Source: Pelargonium tetragonum
Taxonomy: Eukaryota; Streptophyta; Magnoliopsida; Geraniales; Geraniaceae
Direction of reading: 5' to 3'
DNA: 64,000 nt
Assembly (NCBI GenBank): GCA_036897445.1
Contig: JAYMTL010000013.1
Span: forward strand, 62,001 to 126,000
Shown: in pieces, positions 1-11,935 of the stretch
Position numbering within the stretch: the first letter of the stretch is position 1
Layout: each line of letters begins with the position of its first letter
The notes under the pieces: generated by a model
Told to the model about the DNA's origin: nothing
The model's database searches: none
The model's input: the letters and a program-made list of their open reading frames with translations, nothing else
Translations under genes and position numbers: made by a program

Positions 1-2554
1 ATATAAAACCCCTTGCCGGAAACCTTTCCTTTACCAAAATCCAGGAGAACCCGAGGCTTCCTAAATTCTTAAATACAGAACGCGGAAATCCTTACGACCT
101 CGTGATAGGAATATATCTAAAACTTAACTTACTTTAAAGTCCTTAGTTAATACTTTATCGAACCGGTTAATATAAGGGGAGATTCTCTATAAGGACATAG
201 AACCACTTTAGAAAAACTTGCAAATTTGACTATAATAAAAATAATGGGTTATACAACTTTTGGAAGCATACTTTAAGCCCGTAAAACTTAATTAAATTCA
301 TTTCTGTCGCTTCCGAACCTTCCTTATGGTATAAAAATTTTACAAACTGCGTAGTTATGAGAAACCCTATAAATGCAGACACCCTCGCTTTAAAATCATT
401 TTTTATGGCAGATACTTCGCCAAGTTATTTACAATGGATTTTATAAAGGGACTCTAAGGAAAACGGAGGAAAAACTAACTATAGATATGCGTTACAAAAA
501 GTGTCTAGAATACGAAACGGAAAAGTCTTTATTTTTTCAATACCTTGTGAGATATACCTCAGTACTAAGGGGACATAACCCAGACAGAATCCACACCCTG
601 TTTAGGCTTTAAGGCTCCTGTACCTTTTAACTTACAGCTGCTTAAATACAAGAAAAATCTTTTCTTAAGTGGCATTTTCCCTAGTCTTAACGGGTCTCTT
701 TTTATTGACTTTTACCTAAAGTCACTTTATTGAAGTCTTTCAACACGCATTGGATAACTCAAGTCTACCAGCACGGCGTTGCTCGTTTATCTTGTAATTT
801 GTATATAATTTTTAAAGTAAACTTTGGGTGAAGAGGCATAAACCTCTGCTTAAAAAAGGATACCTAAAAAGCTTTTTTCGCAAAGTTTTTTCTTATATAA
901 AATAGATTCTTGGTCATTACGATATCTTATAACTTACGACAAAAAGGGATAATGTCTTAAGTACAAAAAAAATTCTGGTCAAATCTCCTCTTACTATTAT
1001 AGTCTTGCTCTAAGGAAAGGGAGGAAGTCTATCTATTCTATTAAAAGGGATTCTCGTATTAGGGTGTTCTATTTACTTCTATATTAATTTAGTTAGGTTT
1101 AGGTTTTTATGGGGCGGCGAAAAGCAAGGCATTTAAGATAAGAAACTCGAAAAATTTTGAGATACCCGCAGAGTAATAGAACTTTAACTTGTAAGTTTTT
1201 TTCAAGGGAACCCCGGTATAGTGCGCTTTTATCATTAAAATTTAGGTTTTGTATTAACCATCCATCCATCTACGCTATTCAAAGGTAGCACAAAACAAAT
1301 ACAAAGTCATAAGAAACCGTTACACTTTAATTAAGCCTATAGTTGATCGTAAATTTCACTAAAATTAGAATGTTTCTAAACTACTATAAAATCAAAGTTT
1401 CCTAAGTAGACTGGCTTTCAGTTTGTAGTAGAGAACCCACGTATCATTCCAAAATTTCCTAAGAACCCACCCCGGTTTTACTTTAAGATTATACGTTTAG
1501 TATAAGATTGTATAGGAACCCTATTTAAAATCTCTGAAAACTAAGTGAATTAGATATTAGCAACCTTCCAAAGTTAATACTCGAACAGGGCCCGCGGAAA
1601 AGTCCTAGGTTCAAAAGTCGACTTATCACAAGGCCTCCCCACAGCGCAACCCCGTTCTTTACGCAGTTTTAGTTGGCACAAGATCCGCGCATTGTAGGAG
1701 ATGCAAGTCCTTGAAATATTTTCTTCTTATTATCCTTAAGCAGAAGCTTTCGTAACATCTAAGTCCTTTCGATTACTGAATTGTACTTTATCCTATGCAA
1801 CCCGTTTAAAAACGGGAGACCTAATGATATATATAAGCTTCATCCGAAGAATATATAAGACTGTAAATCCTACTTTGATTTTATTAAAACCTGTTCCCGG
1901 AAAAACTCTAAAAAGAAGAAGTTAAAAGTATGAACATGGAGGAAGATTTCTGGGTATGTTTGTTAAACCAAGAGAACCCGTTAATTAATACACAGCTCCA
2001 AATTTGTACAAGGAGCTTATAAGGGAAACTCCAAGAGCTCGGCAAAACGATTAGAGAATAAAAAGGGGCTTTGTCTATAATTTTTAAGTGGGTTAGTGCT
2101 TTATCAATAGGAGTCCTTATTTCTATTTATATATTTCCAGTAAGGGGACACCCGTAGTAGTATTATGCTTTATATTTAAGATTTTTCCTGCATTTCGCTG
2201 TGAATTACAATTTCGAGAGTGCCACTTTCTTTAATGGAATATCCATTTTTGACTCTTTTCGAGTTTATGAGGAAATACCTTATACTCAAATTCGAGGGAA
2301 ACTCTATTAGTCGTAAAACAACCAAGGAGTCCTTCTTCACAAAAAGGGCGGATAAAACTTCAATTTTATTGGTATCCCTTGAATTTTATTCGGATTTACA
2401 CCTAATGGTTAAAAGGCAATCGACCGCCCCCAGATAAGCATAATAACTGGTGAACTGAGACGCTTAATTAGAAGGAATTTGTTATCTTGTGGATTTTACA
2501 GTATTACCCCTATCTGCAACCCGAGGGCAATAAACTAGAAATCCATTAGTATTA
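1..2554. other. Spacer without recognisable genes
   Basis: I see no tRNA-like locus, repeat or recognisable protein frame here. Stop codons are dense in all six frames. One frame of about 72 residues (2219-2437, plus strand) opens with GTG; it has no recognisable motif and is of a length expected by chance. Base composition is even between strands, unlike the skewed islands further on. Confidence 0.6.
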
Positions 2555-2610
2555 GATAGTATTAGAGCAAAGTTAATTCCAACATTAGTGACACAGGTTC
2601 AAGTCCATTA
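2555..2610 (+). tRNA. tRNA-like fragment (T-loop and D-arm-like segment)
   Basis: A T-loop consensus (GGTTCAAGTC) lies at 2596-2605, preceded by the T-stem strand ACAGG and followed by CCATT, which pairs only at the two loop-closing positions and the outer end. Upstream, TAGAGC at about 2561-2566 resembles the 3' half of a D arm, and TTCCAA around 2578 could be an anticodon loop with a TCC triplet, but I cannot fold a proper anticodon stem. No acceptor stem is visible. It could be a decayed tRNA gene, a gene whose transcript is repaired, or chance; T-loop consensus strings are clearly over-represented in this window, which favours a tRNA origin. Confidence 0.3.
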
Positions 2611-4412
2611 GCTAGGAAACCCCTAACATTATACCAAAAAGTCTTCTATTAACTGGGTAAACATGAATGGACTCCCTCTCACTCATTGTATACAATAGAG
2701 TTGGAGTACCTCATCTTTTGTTGAGTTCCTAGTTCTAAAGTCTCCCTACCGGGATCAAGAGAGATTTGTAGGTACACTCGGAAAGGTTTTCCAGAGGCAC
2801 TTTGTCAGCTTTTATCTAAAAAAAACATGCTAAAAAGAACTTTCTAAGATGGTAAGTCCTATTATATTTTATTCCCCACCCACTTTCTACTTCTAAGGAA
2901 GTTTATATAAAATAAGCGTTTTTACAGGTTTAGAGGTTTTTTTCATTTAGTATTAACTATGAATTATTCGACCAAGATAAAAAACTGAACTATAAACTAG
3001 CAATTGCTTACTCAAGTAAATCCAATAGCGCCCTATACTAATTAGGATTGGAACAGGAACTAAGAAAACAGCTTATGCGTTTACTACAAACTAATCTAGT
3101 ACTTTATATGCGCTATCCTAAAAAAATTTATTATCCGTACTTTATTGTACCAGCAAGAAGCAATAACATATTAATCACGATATATGAGTTTACCTTATTA
3201 TCAAAAAGCGCTATACTTCCGATCTTTCTTATCAGGCTAAATATTGGTATTCCCCGAATATATAAAATTTATACTTAAGGATTCTTTAGGTTCCTGTCCC
3301 AAAGTAAAAAATTAGAAGTTTATTGCATACTAGCTTCCCCTTATTAACTTCTTAATTTTAGAACATATAATTGAGGAGTTGCTTTACCATAGGCTGACTT
3401 TAATAAATTAGTTTTGGGATATTACTAAAAAACTACTGCGGGTTCAATTTATAGCTAATTTGATGTTTTATTTTAGGAAGTAATTACATAGGATTTATAC
3501 AGAAGCCCTAAGGCGCACTTATTTATTACAAGCATCACTTTATAGGTATATGGGTTCCCCCCTTGCATACTCTTTTTTGATTACAAAGTCCTTATACACA
3601 ATAAAGAGTCCAAAAGTAGACTTTAATCTTTTTATCTCGAACCCGGGCTTTTTATTATAGCCCCGGAACTTTTTATAAACATGGCTTAGAGTTTACCTTG
3701 GAAATTCCTTTTAAGAGTTCGTGTCAGGTTAAAGGTTACCAAAAAAATACCCGGTATTGTAATCGTAGTTTCAACCCTAAATTGCTTTTAAAGGAGTCCT
3801 ACCCTGGTATAAACCCCGACCTCGTGTTATGGCCTTAAGCTCTGTTTCTACTTTATCCATTACCCGATTTCGCCCTTAAATTATTTAGAATATCCTTTCC
3901 AAAGGTAGCTAGGAATGTACTGAATTAGAAAAACCAAGGGTTCTTAGCTTCATTAGATTAGATTCTTGGTATAGTATATACACTTACATCCTAATTAGAA
4001 TTTTTTTCTAAGTTTAACTTAACAGCCTAATAGTAAAGAGTGCTTTAAGATCCCTTTCATTTTTATAAAGCTTTTACGAGTAAACTTTCCTAGTAGTTAC
4101 CCAAGTTAATAACTAACCCGTGATCGTAGTGCGAGAGGCCCTAGTTTTTCCTATCTCAAGTTTGTATCTATTATGTAACGAAAAAGTTTATTCTGTTTAA
4201 TTCAATCTTCTATCCAGTTACTAGAAAAGAAATGGATTGGATTCACTTTAGACTTAGGAGGTCTGAAATTTAAGAAGCTAATTTGGAGTTTCCTTGAACT
4301 GAGATCGAATAGGATACCCTAAGGAGTACTCGGTTGCTTTTGGAGAAAGAAATTTTCTTTTATGAGTTGGATATTGGAATTTTATTAAGGACAGATTTAA
4401 CAAAGTAATTAA

Positions 4413-4470
4413 GGCACCAGGTTCGAACCTACCAATGTAGTTTTGATTCCATAAGAAAGAGAGACAGAAG
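4413..4470 (-). tRNA. Weak tRNA-like T-arm, remnant
   Basis: On the minus strand the sequence AGGTTCGAACCT is a perfect 12-base palindrome that contains the T-loop consensus, followed by a GTGCC that could be part of an acceptor strand. The preceding 45 bases carry no clear D arm or anticodon stem. This may be no more than a chance palindrome; it is listed because comparable T-loop strings elsewhere in the window sit in better tRNA-like contexts. Confidence 0.22.
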
Positions 4471-4890
4471 GCTGTCATAGCAAGCGTAAGGTGTAAGACT
4501 TTTTTAGCGAGTCCGTTTTTTTCTAGGAAAATCGAGGTATATATTGTCGAAGTATTTCCTTGTTAGCACACGCTTTTCTTTTTTTGAGATACTATAGCAT
4601 ACTACAAAAGCACCTAAATTACTGTTCCTTGCATCTCCCCTTAGTTCTACTTCTACAAAATTTTACTGAAATACCCACTCAAATATGAAATTTTCTTAGG
4701 CTTGTCTATAGCTTTGAATAAGGGAGACGACTTGTTTATACTAAAGTCCCAGACTTCCTTTGATTATGGATAACCGGTCCCTATAACTACCTATATATAT
4801 ATTTGTTTAAAAATTGTTTAAATAAAATGGGAAAAGCTATAGCTATCACTAATATGTCAATCGGGAGTTCTCTCTTGTAGTAGAACTTAG

Positions 4891-4910
4891 TAGGAATGTT
4901 TAGGAATGTT
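4891..4910. repeat. Two-copy 10-bp tandem duplication
   Basis: The ten-base unit TAGGAATGTT occurs twice head to tail. It looks like a replication-slippage duplication; similar two-copy duplications recur at 5753, 15249, 39964 and 43612. Confidence 0.85.
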
Positions 4911-5473
4911 AAGGAAAACTATGTGGTTAAAAATCTCTCTTAAAATTCCCGCCTCCTTCTGTAGTAAGTAAACCCCGTATGCTAAGAATTTAAACGCGCC
5001 GCTTATAATGTTAACTGTCAAAACTCCGGAATAGAATAAGGCCTGTTGTTTTTTTATTAAGCCAAGCCAGCCCTACTTAATTAACAAAGCTTTAACCTAG
5101 TTTTGTCTTAAAATGTAAAAGGGCTCCTAGGACCTAAAAGCACGTATACTCTAAACTCGTTTGACCTGCACTACTCATTTAGAATAATATTCATCAATTA
5201 GCCTAGCAAAGCGCGTTTCCTTGTGTTAACGCTCTCCTATATAAGTCACTCCTGAGTTTTCCAGACTTAAATTCTAGCTTAAAAACAGGGCGAAATAAAC
5301 TACAAATCAGAAGGAACTCAAAACCTTGTAACTGCTGTGAGCAAAGAGAGCCTCGTGTATTAGGATATTTTGAAATTTACATTGACAAAAGGACTAGAAA
5401 CCCGGTAAAAACTTCAGGAATTCTTAATTTGTATCATACATATAAGCCTCTAAAAGCGCTACTCAAGTAAGCT

Positions 5474-5486
5474 CCGGGGCCCCTGG
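5474..5486. repeat. GC-rich palindrome
   Basis: CCGGGGCCCCTGG is centred on a perfect GGGGCCCC. Comparable short palindromes occur at 10612, 36031 and 61241. They are reminiscent of the dispersed GC clusters known from some fungal and algal mitochondrial DNAs, although no family relationship can be shown from these short strings. Confidence 0.6.
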
Positions 5487-5752
5487 CAAAACTTTTATTC
5501 ATTTCTAAATATGTGGATAAGTTGGGAATATTTTACTGTAATAAACTTCCCTTAAAGAAGTTTAACTCAGTTGCTATTTTTAAGGGATCTCCTTAATTAA
5601 AAAAATCTAACTATAATATATCAAAGTCAGGACAAAAGAGTTTTATTTTATTAAAGAGTTAAGTCTAATTTTAAGGTTTTGTATAAGAAGATAAAAAAGT
5701 ACTTGAAGTTACGAAGAATTAGTATTACTCTACTTTATACATAGAAAATCTT

Positions 5753-5782
5753 TCCCGCGTATGACAAAGCTCCCGCGTATGA
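5753..5782. repeat. Two-copy 12-bp direct repeat, period 18
   Basis: TCCCGCGTATGA occurs at 5753-5764 and again at 5771-5782, separated by six bases. No gene overlaps it. Confidence 0.85.
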
Positions 5783-6300
5783 AAGTGCAAGATTCGAATA
5801 CTTTTTGGTCTAGTAAACTGGGGTGAATTGTTCCTAAGTTCTAAAGGGGTTTGTCCATATTTAGTATTAACAGGGTTTCGCTTTAAGGCATTTTATAAAA
5901 TAATAATAGGTTCGTATTAAAGTAAATTAAAGTCCATTAAGTTGTACCCGATAAAACTCTCCTACCTAGAATCCAGCGGTTTAAACCTCCTATGCTTTAG
6001 GGCCCGCCTTCCCCTTTGAGTTTGAGGTAGCTCATTAAACTTGGAGCTTCGGTGCCCTACAACATAAGTCAATAATTATAGAGAATCCTCAGCCTTGTGC
6101 ATACCTGTTAGCCGTGCTCCTATAAAGGGGTGGAGTCTTTTTTTGTGTCTAATACGGGAATGATTTTATTAACTAGTCTCGTAAAAATATCCAAATAAGT
6201 ATAGGTTTTCGCCGGAAATTTGTATAGATAGCAGTTAAAAGCCGGGGCTTTTAGATGGATAGGTCAAAATTTTCTATATCTATAAAAGTAAAGGGCGTCT

Positions 6301-6360
6301 ATTTTGTGCAGTAGAACGCTCAGCGGGTGGTATAGAATTCAAAGGTTCAAGTCCAGCGAC
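6301..6360 (+). tRNA. tRNA-like locus without room for an anticodon arm
   Basis: GTAGAACGC at 6311-6319 matches the 3' half of a glycine-type D arm, and GGTTCAAGTC at 6344-6353 is a T-loop consensus with T-stem strand AAAGG before it. Only about two dozen bases separate these parts, and no five-base stem with a seven-base loop can be folded between them. The 3' T-stem strand (CCAGC) pairs at only two positions. The locus therefore looks like a tRNA gene from which the central arm has been lost or scrambled. Identity cannot be assigned. Confidence 0.35.
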
Positions 6361-9300
6361 TTATAAAAAGGATTTTCTTATCTTAGTAGAACTTTTAATC
6401 TACAACGATGAAAAAAACCAGCTATAAAGGCATCCTTATTGTTTTTCTTTTTTTACCGAGGCCCTATAATAAAAAAAAGGGAATTGAATAGCCTTTTGTA
6501 TAAGTATAACAACCTACATTTTTTTAGAGCTTTCTTGGTAGTCTCCTTTATAAAAAAAAGGCGGAGATCGCTACTTTAATAAAAATGAAGGGGGTTATAG
6601 TATCAACAGGGTCCCGGGATTCTTAGGATCAAGTTTCTTATGGCGTATACTACTCAGTTTTATTCGGATTCAAACAAAGGGTAATAAACTTTAATTAATG
6701 GGGTACATTTATGTAACTATATTATTACTATTACAAGAGCAACAAATTTCATTAAAAGGGAAGACAGTTATTTCCTTAACTCTTATTGCCGAGAACTTCT
6801 TATATACTCGCATACAAATCGGTAAATGAATAGGAAAACAGAAAAGCATAAACCATCTAATCGCATACTAATAGAAAAGAAAGTGTACTTGTTAAATTTA
6901 CAGTTAAAAGGACAATTTCTTTGATACGAGAAAGATAATTATATATTCTAAAAAAAGCAAACATACGCATGTATACATTATAAAGATAAAGGCACCCATT
7001 TCAGAGCATTATTACGCGAAGGAGCTTACTTCAAGATAAATTACTTTTGTTCTAGTCTGCCTTAGCTACCCCTGTTAGCTTGGGTTTCTCATAGAACTGT
7101 TCCTGGAAACTTGTTTTTTTACTCTTTTACTAAGTTAGTTAGCCCTTCCTTATTTGCTCTAGATTGACTTCATCTTTCCCGCCGAAAGGTTTCTTTACTC
7201 CTTGTTTATAATATATTAGATTTTAGTTTATAAGTCTAGGCTTAATTAAATAGGTAGAGTAAGTAATTGCTCTTTAAAAAATCCTTTTTTTTGCTAAGGT
7301 CTTAAGTTGCTCGCTCTGTACTTATATAATAGTAAGAGACTGCATCTTTTGTTTATAGGATAGACCCCCTTTTCTTTTTTATTAAAGTATATTATTCTCC
7401 ATTTGTACTCCTTAACCTTAACAAGAAGGCTGTTGGAAATCGAGGAGTAAGGGTTGCCTTAATTAAATAACTTGAAAAGTAGAAGAAATAGGGAAACTAT
7501 AGGAACAAGTATCTTATTCTTTGTAAGAAGGTAATAATATAGAGAACAAAATAAGGGATATTGAGACTTTCAAAGTCCTTAATAAACAGAAAAAGAGAGG
7601 ACTAACCAACTTTCCTTGAAATTCTAATTTATAGTTATAGTAAAATATAGGGGCTTCTCCTGGAATTGGATATTCTGTACAACTAAGAGAAAGAACTTTG
7701 TGGAATAGAATAACCCTACAAATCCCAGCACATTAGGACACAAAAGTTTCCTTTTAAGGAAGTTCTTCCCCCACAATATGGGATTAATATAGATCTAACA
7801 AAGAACTCACTTTCGTGTGATTTTTTGTCTACTCCATTTTCCCTGTTTTTATAAAATGCTTTTGGATTCCGTTATGAAGTCTTAGAGAAAAAGTTTAACC
7901 TTTTGTTTTCTTTATTTTACTTTAAGTCGAGAGACTTCTAAAAAGAATTTTCTAGTCATAGTACAAATATTTCCTAATTTGTAAAACCCGGTGTTTAACT
8001 AGCCTCACGTATCCAAAAAGAATAGACCCCGTAAACGAACTCAGCATGGTTTTTTACTAAAAAGTACTCGTTTATGGATACGGGTATAGTTTCTAAAGTA
8101 CACAGCTACGAAATTAGACGAGCGCGATCCATATGAGGCAATACCTGAATACTAAGAACAAAGGGGGAATGCCTATTTTAACCTTTAGACTTTTTAACAG
8201 ATATTAGCCAGGATTCGACTTAGCGGGGCTTCAATTAACGCAAGGAAAAATAGTAGATTTTAAAGGAAATGGCTTTACCTCGTCTGTATTGTTATTGTAT
8301 AGAATGCTTATATGGACCCTTGTGAGATCGATCCTTAGTATGGGTTTGATTTTTGAAATAAAGTTAAACTACTTTCGTGTTATAGAACGCGTTTTAAGGA
8401 GGCTCCCATTTGGGCTAACTAGGACCCCTTTTTATTTATATTATAATGACGGTAGCAAAAACCAAAGTTAACTTGGACAGATTTCCCGTAAGAGTTTTTA
8501 GAGGTTTAAACTCAAGTTATGGGTCCCTTTCGTAGGGGTTACTTTTCGGATTTGAGAAAGCTTAGGGAATCCTTTCTTTATTGGATTTATGGATTTATTT
8601 GACTCCTAGCCCAGGTTGACTATAAACCAAAATTTCAAGTTAAGCGTTAGTACGTAACAAGGAGTCCGCGCTCTGCTCTAGAGTCTCTCTTTACTTTTAA
8701 AATATCTAAGGGGGCTCTTTCTAAGAATAAAACACATGAATGAAGGGCTCTTTTAGCTTGGAAAATTTATTCCCTAGCAACTGTGATAATAGCAGGTTAC
8801 TTACTACGTATACGCTTTAATTTATTAGATTCTCGGATATCAAGGTTAAAAACTTAGAATTCGCGAGACTTAGGCAAAAGGTTATAACTCGCAAAGAGGT
8901 TCTATCTTTACGGGAAACGCTTTAGGTATTACTATTCTATTTTAACCCTCGACAGGGGAGCTCCTTTAATATTCCGAGTCACAGGAAAAATCCTATCTAT
9001 ATATCTGACTTAAGAGAATTTTGAGGCGGATTCTTATACTAGGCCGTAGCTCTAATTAGAAAAGATTCTGCGATTTAAATTTACTGCGGAAGCGGCACAC
9101 TTTAAGAATAACATCTTGAGGGCTCGGTATAGTAACATCTAGAAGGTTAGAGTATCAAAACTAGAAAGCTGGGATTTAGCAATTAGAAAACCAACTCTTT
9201 TGCAATGTGACCCATACCATAAATAAAGCAATTCTCTATACTTAACCTTTTTTTAACTACTCATTTTGAGAAGCTTTTGACCGTAAATTTAGACACTTTA

Positions 9301-9924
9301 AATTACAATCAGAGGTCTTTTATAAAAATTTCATATCGTAGTAAACAAAATTGTAAGTCTTAGTATAGCTACAAGAAGAATTTTAGGCTGGATTAAGAAG
9401 TTAGGAAGAATCTTATGTTTACGCAAGAGTTAATAACAAGTCTGCCCCCAATATTTGTTTTTTTGTAATTGCTTCATTCAAAAGAGAGGGGTTTGTCGCT
9501 CTTAGAAGGGGCTTTGTTTCATTTCTATTACTAATTTATATACGAATTAGAGTCCCCAATACTTTGACTTTTGAGATTTCTATGTTTCTAAATGCCTTAG
9601 GGATGTCTTTGTTAAACTGTTAAACAAAGAAGTCTAAGAGTTGAAGTAATAAAAAGGCTTCCTTTAGCAAGTATTAAAATTGAAAAATGCTTCTGTATTA
9701 CTTTTTCTTTTTCTCTAGTCAATCAAATATCAAAGAAATCCGGATAAAAGTATATGTATTATCGCCTTGTTAAAGCATGACATGCCAAAAAAGGCCCGCC
9801 CCTTAAGTTTTGACTTTATTTTATATAATAGTTTTAACAATAAAGGAAACACCAAATATTGAGAGTAAGGGATTAAAAAAAGAGCTTTTCGAGGTTTTCT
9901 ATGAACCTATTTTTAAGCTTTAGG
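6361..9924. other. Spacer without recognisable genes
   Basis: No tRNA-like locus, repeat family copy or recognisable protein frame. A GTG- or TTG-started frame of 60 residues at 8289-8471 (plus) is rich in leucine, arginine and tyrosine but matches no family I know and is short enough to be chance. An eight-base unit GGATTTAT is duplicated near 8584. Confidence 0.55.
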
Positions 9925-10008
9925 GTATTTTGTAGGATCCGAACCTACGAGTTTTATAAAGGTTCTTGTTTAGATTGAACAAAAAATCATCCTGCTGCTA
10001 AATTATAC
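9925..10008 (-). tRNA. Class II tRNA-like gene (long variable arm)
   Basis: On the minus strand an 84-base unit can be folded. The acceptor strands GTATAAT and AAAATAC pair at five of seven positions. The anticodon stem is five perfect pairs (TTGTT with AACAA, plus 9966-9982) around a seven-base loop CAATCTA. A 17-base variable region (9949-9965) follows, and the T arm is perfect (GTAGG, loop TTCGGAT, CCTAC; 9932-9948). The long variable arm suggests a serine, leucine or tyrosine type. Oddities are A rather than U at the position 5' of the anticodon and a D region that contains GG but pairs poorly, so the anticodon cannot be read with confidence. It is one of only two loci here with an intact T stem. 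Confidence 0.55.
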
Positions 10009-10611
10009 TTATGTTACTAAAAAGAGAACTTTAGTATAACTAAGTTTTCTCGCCCTTAAGTTATGGGTAATCCTAAATCTCTAACGAGCACAAGGATATG
10101 ACTTAACCTATCGAAATCCTTAATATTATAAATCTAAGGATTTTCGTAGAGAGTGCAGGTATAAGCACTAAGTTTTTTATAAAAGCCTTGCTGCTTATAC
10201 CTTTTTTCTAATTAAATTTTTGTTGATGGCATAGGTTTACACGTACTTTTTTGAAAAATCTAACTGAGGCACAGGCTTTGGGATTACAAACTTGATCTAG
10301 ATATAAAATAGTTAATAAAGAGAAGCCTTTTTCTTTTATAAAAAAAAATGAAGGGCATAACTTCAGCCACACTTATGTTTTTACTTATTCTATTTTAGCC
10401 TCGCCGGACTTTGCAGGGGGCCCTTAGTATATATAGGATTTTCAACCCTTTTTAAGCAGGAAGTGCCCCCGATTTTCGTTAGGCGGGCCTTAGTTCAGGA
10501 GTCTCTTTGTCATGAATTCCCCGGGTTTTTATGCCTTATTAGTTTTTACTTGAGAATTCGTAAAAAGGGGGTAAATATACTTACTAAAGCCTAATAGGAT
10601 CCTACTTGAGC

Positions 10612-10628
10612 AGGGAGGGGCCCTCCCT
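10612..10628. repeat. GC-rich inverted repeat
   Basis: AGGGAGGG, a single G, then CCCTCCCT: eight perfect pairs with a one-base centre. Such a run of G and C is striking in DNA of about one third G+C. It is followed directly by ordinary AT-rich spacer. Confidence 0.75.
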
Positions 10629-11888
10629 ACTATTAATATGACTTCATTTCTTTATTTATTGCCAGTAATCCACAAAAAGTACTTTACCAAGAATTGTAGG
10701 AACTTCCTGAGTCAAATTAATACTAGTTGATCAAATAAAGGGGTAGAGTAACCCTCTGAATTACCATGGGGTATAGGGCCATGGAAAACTAAGAATACTT
10801 AATATAGAAAAGCCTTACTAAGCTAACGACTCGAATCCAGAAGGAGGTGGGTAGGTTCTTCGCAGGAATAAATACTTAGATTTACTGATTTATGATGAAG
10901 AGAGCTGTTGCCTGAGTTTTATTCTGTTCGATAACATGGTAGTCAACTATAACTAATGGACTCCTTGCTTTCGAAAGAGTCTTACAAAAAGTTCAAGATC
11001 TAGTTCGAGAAAAGGGTAACCCGTTGAAAAGAGGATAAAGTGATATCTATTTAAAGCTACGCGATACGTTTTACGAGGCTTTAAAACTTAAGTATAAATA
11101 AAAATGAAATTGACTAGCGACGAGTATTCAAGCTCCATCAGATTTGAGATATTTTAATCTAAAATAAACAAAAGAGGAGGCTTTTATTCCCTGTACAGGC
11201 CCCTTATATTGTCTACTCAGCACACTTTAGGAGTCTAACGGAAGCCCGCTTTAGCTACTTTAATCCTATTCTGGAAGGTCCACTGAGTCTAAATCTAGTA
11301 AAAGGGGCAATCTTTATCTTAGTATATTAGGGACTCCCTACCCCTAGGGAGTTAATCAAAATAAGTTATATAATGTGGAATATCCCTGTTTCTTTTTAGA
11401 ATTTCGCTTAGTTAACGTTTAAGAGTACGGATATAACTAGCTGTTCAGCACTCAGTACTTTAACGTTATGTATTATAGAATAAAGTCGTTTAGCACTAGG
11501 TAACCTCTCTTCTCCTATACAAAAAGGAAAGTTCGGGTTTCGCCTTGTATATAGAAAAAAGGTTACTAATTAAGCGATTAGCCGGCAGCAACGGGTATTC
11601 TCAAAATCCTAGAAGCCAGAAGCACGTGTCAACTTCTTCGTAGTATCTGGGAAATTGGGCTCCTTTCGTATTTGAGTATATCCGAGAAAACTCCTTTTTT
11701 ACTAAGTAAGTCCTGCTTGGGATAATCTGACAAATCTGCCTCTACCTTGTCTAGAATGTAAAGTCACAAAACTTGTAGAAGCCCTTTGTGCTTTTAAATC
11801 GTTCTGACCCTCTGTAGTATAGTATGTAGTAAAGAGTAATAATAGAACTAAACTTTCTTTTTAGGGGCGAGTTTTCCTGTGGGCGCTT

Positions 11889-11935
11889 GAGTTTCGAACC
11901 GGTATTCGCTAGATTTACTCATCCCGTTTGAATAA
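11889..11935 (-). tRNA. Doubtful tRNA-like T-loop
   Basis: The minus strand reads ACCGG, TTCGAAA, CTCAA, so the 5' T-stem strand and loop look like a tRNA but the 3' strand does not pair well. No convincing anticodon stem lies upstream. The A at the end of the loop is also off-consensus. Chance is likely. Confidence 0.18.

Larger units (their letters stand above)
2611..6300. other. Spacer with short duplications and a GC palindrome
   Basis: No gene is recognised. The stretch holds two tandem duplications (4891-4910 and 5753-5782), a GC-rich palindrome at 5474-5486 and a weak tRNA-like palindromic T-arm near 4.42 kb, listed separately. A 76-residue frame at 3048-3278 (plus) has no recognisable motif. 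A string at 4128-4141 resembles the sarcin-ricin loop of large-subunit rRNA but has no supporting rRNA context. Confidence 0.55.
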
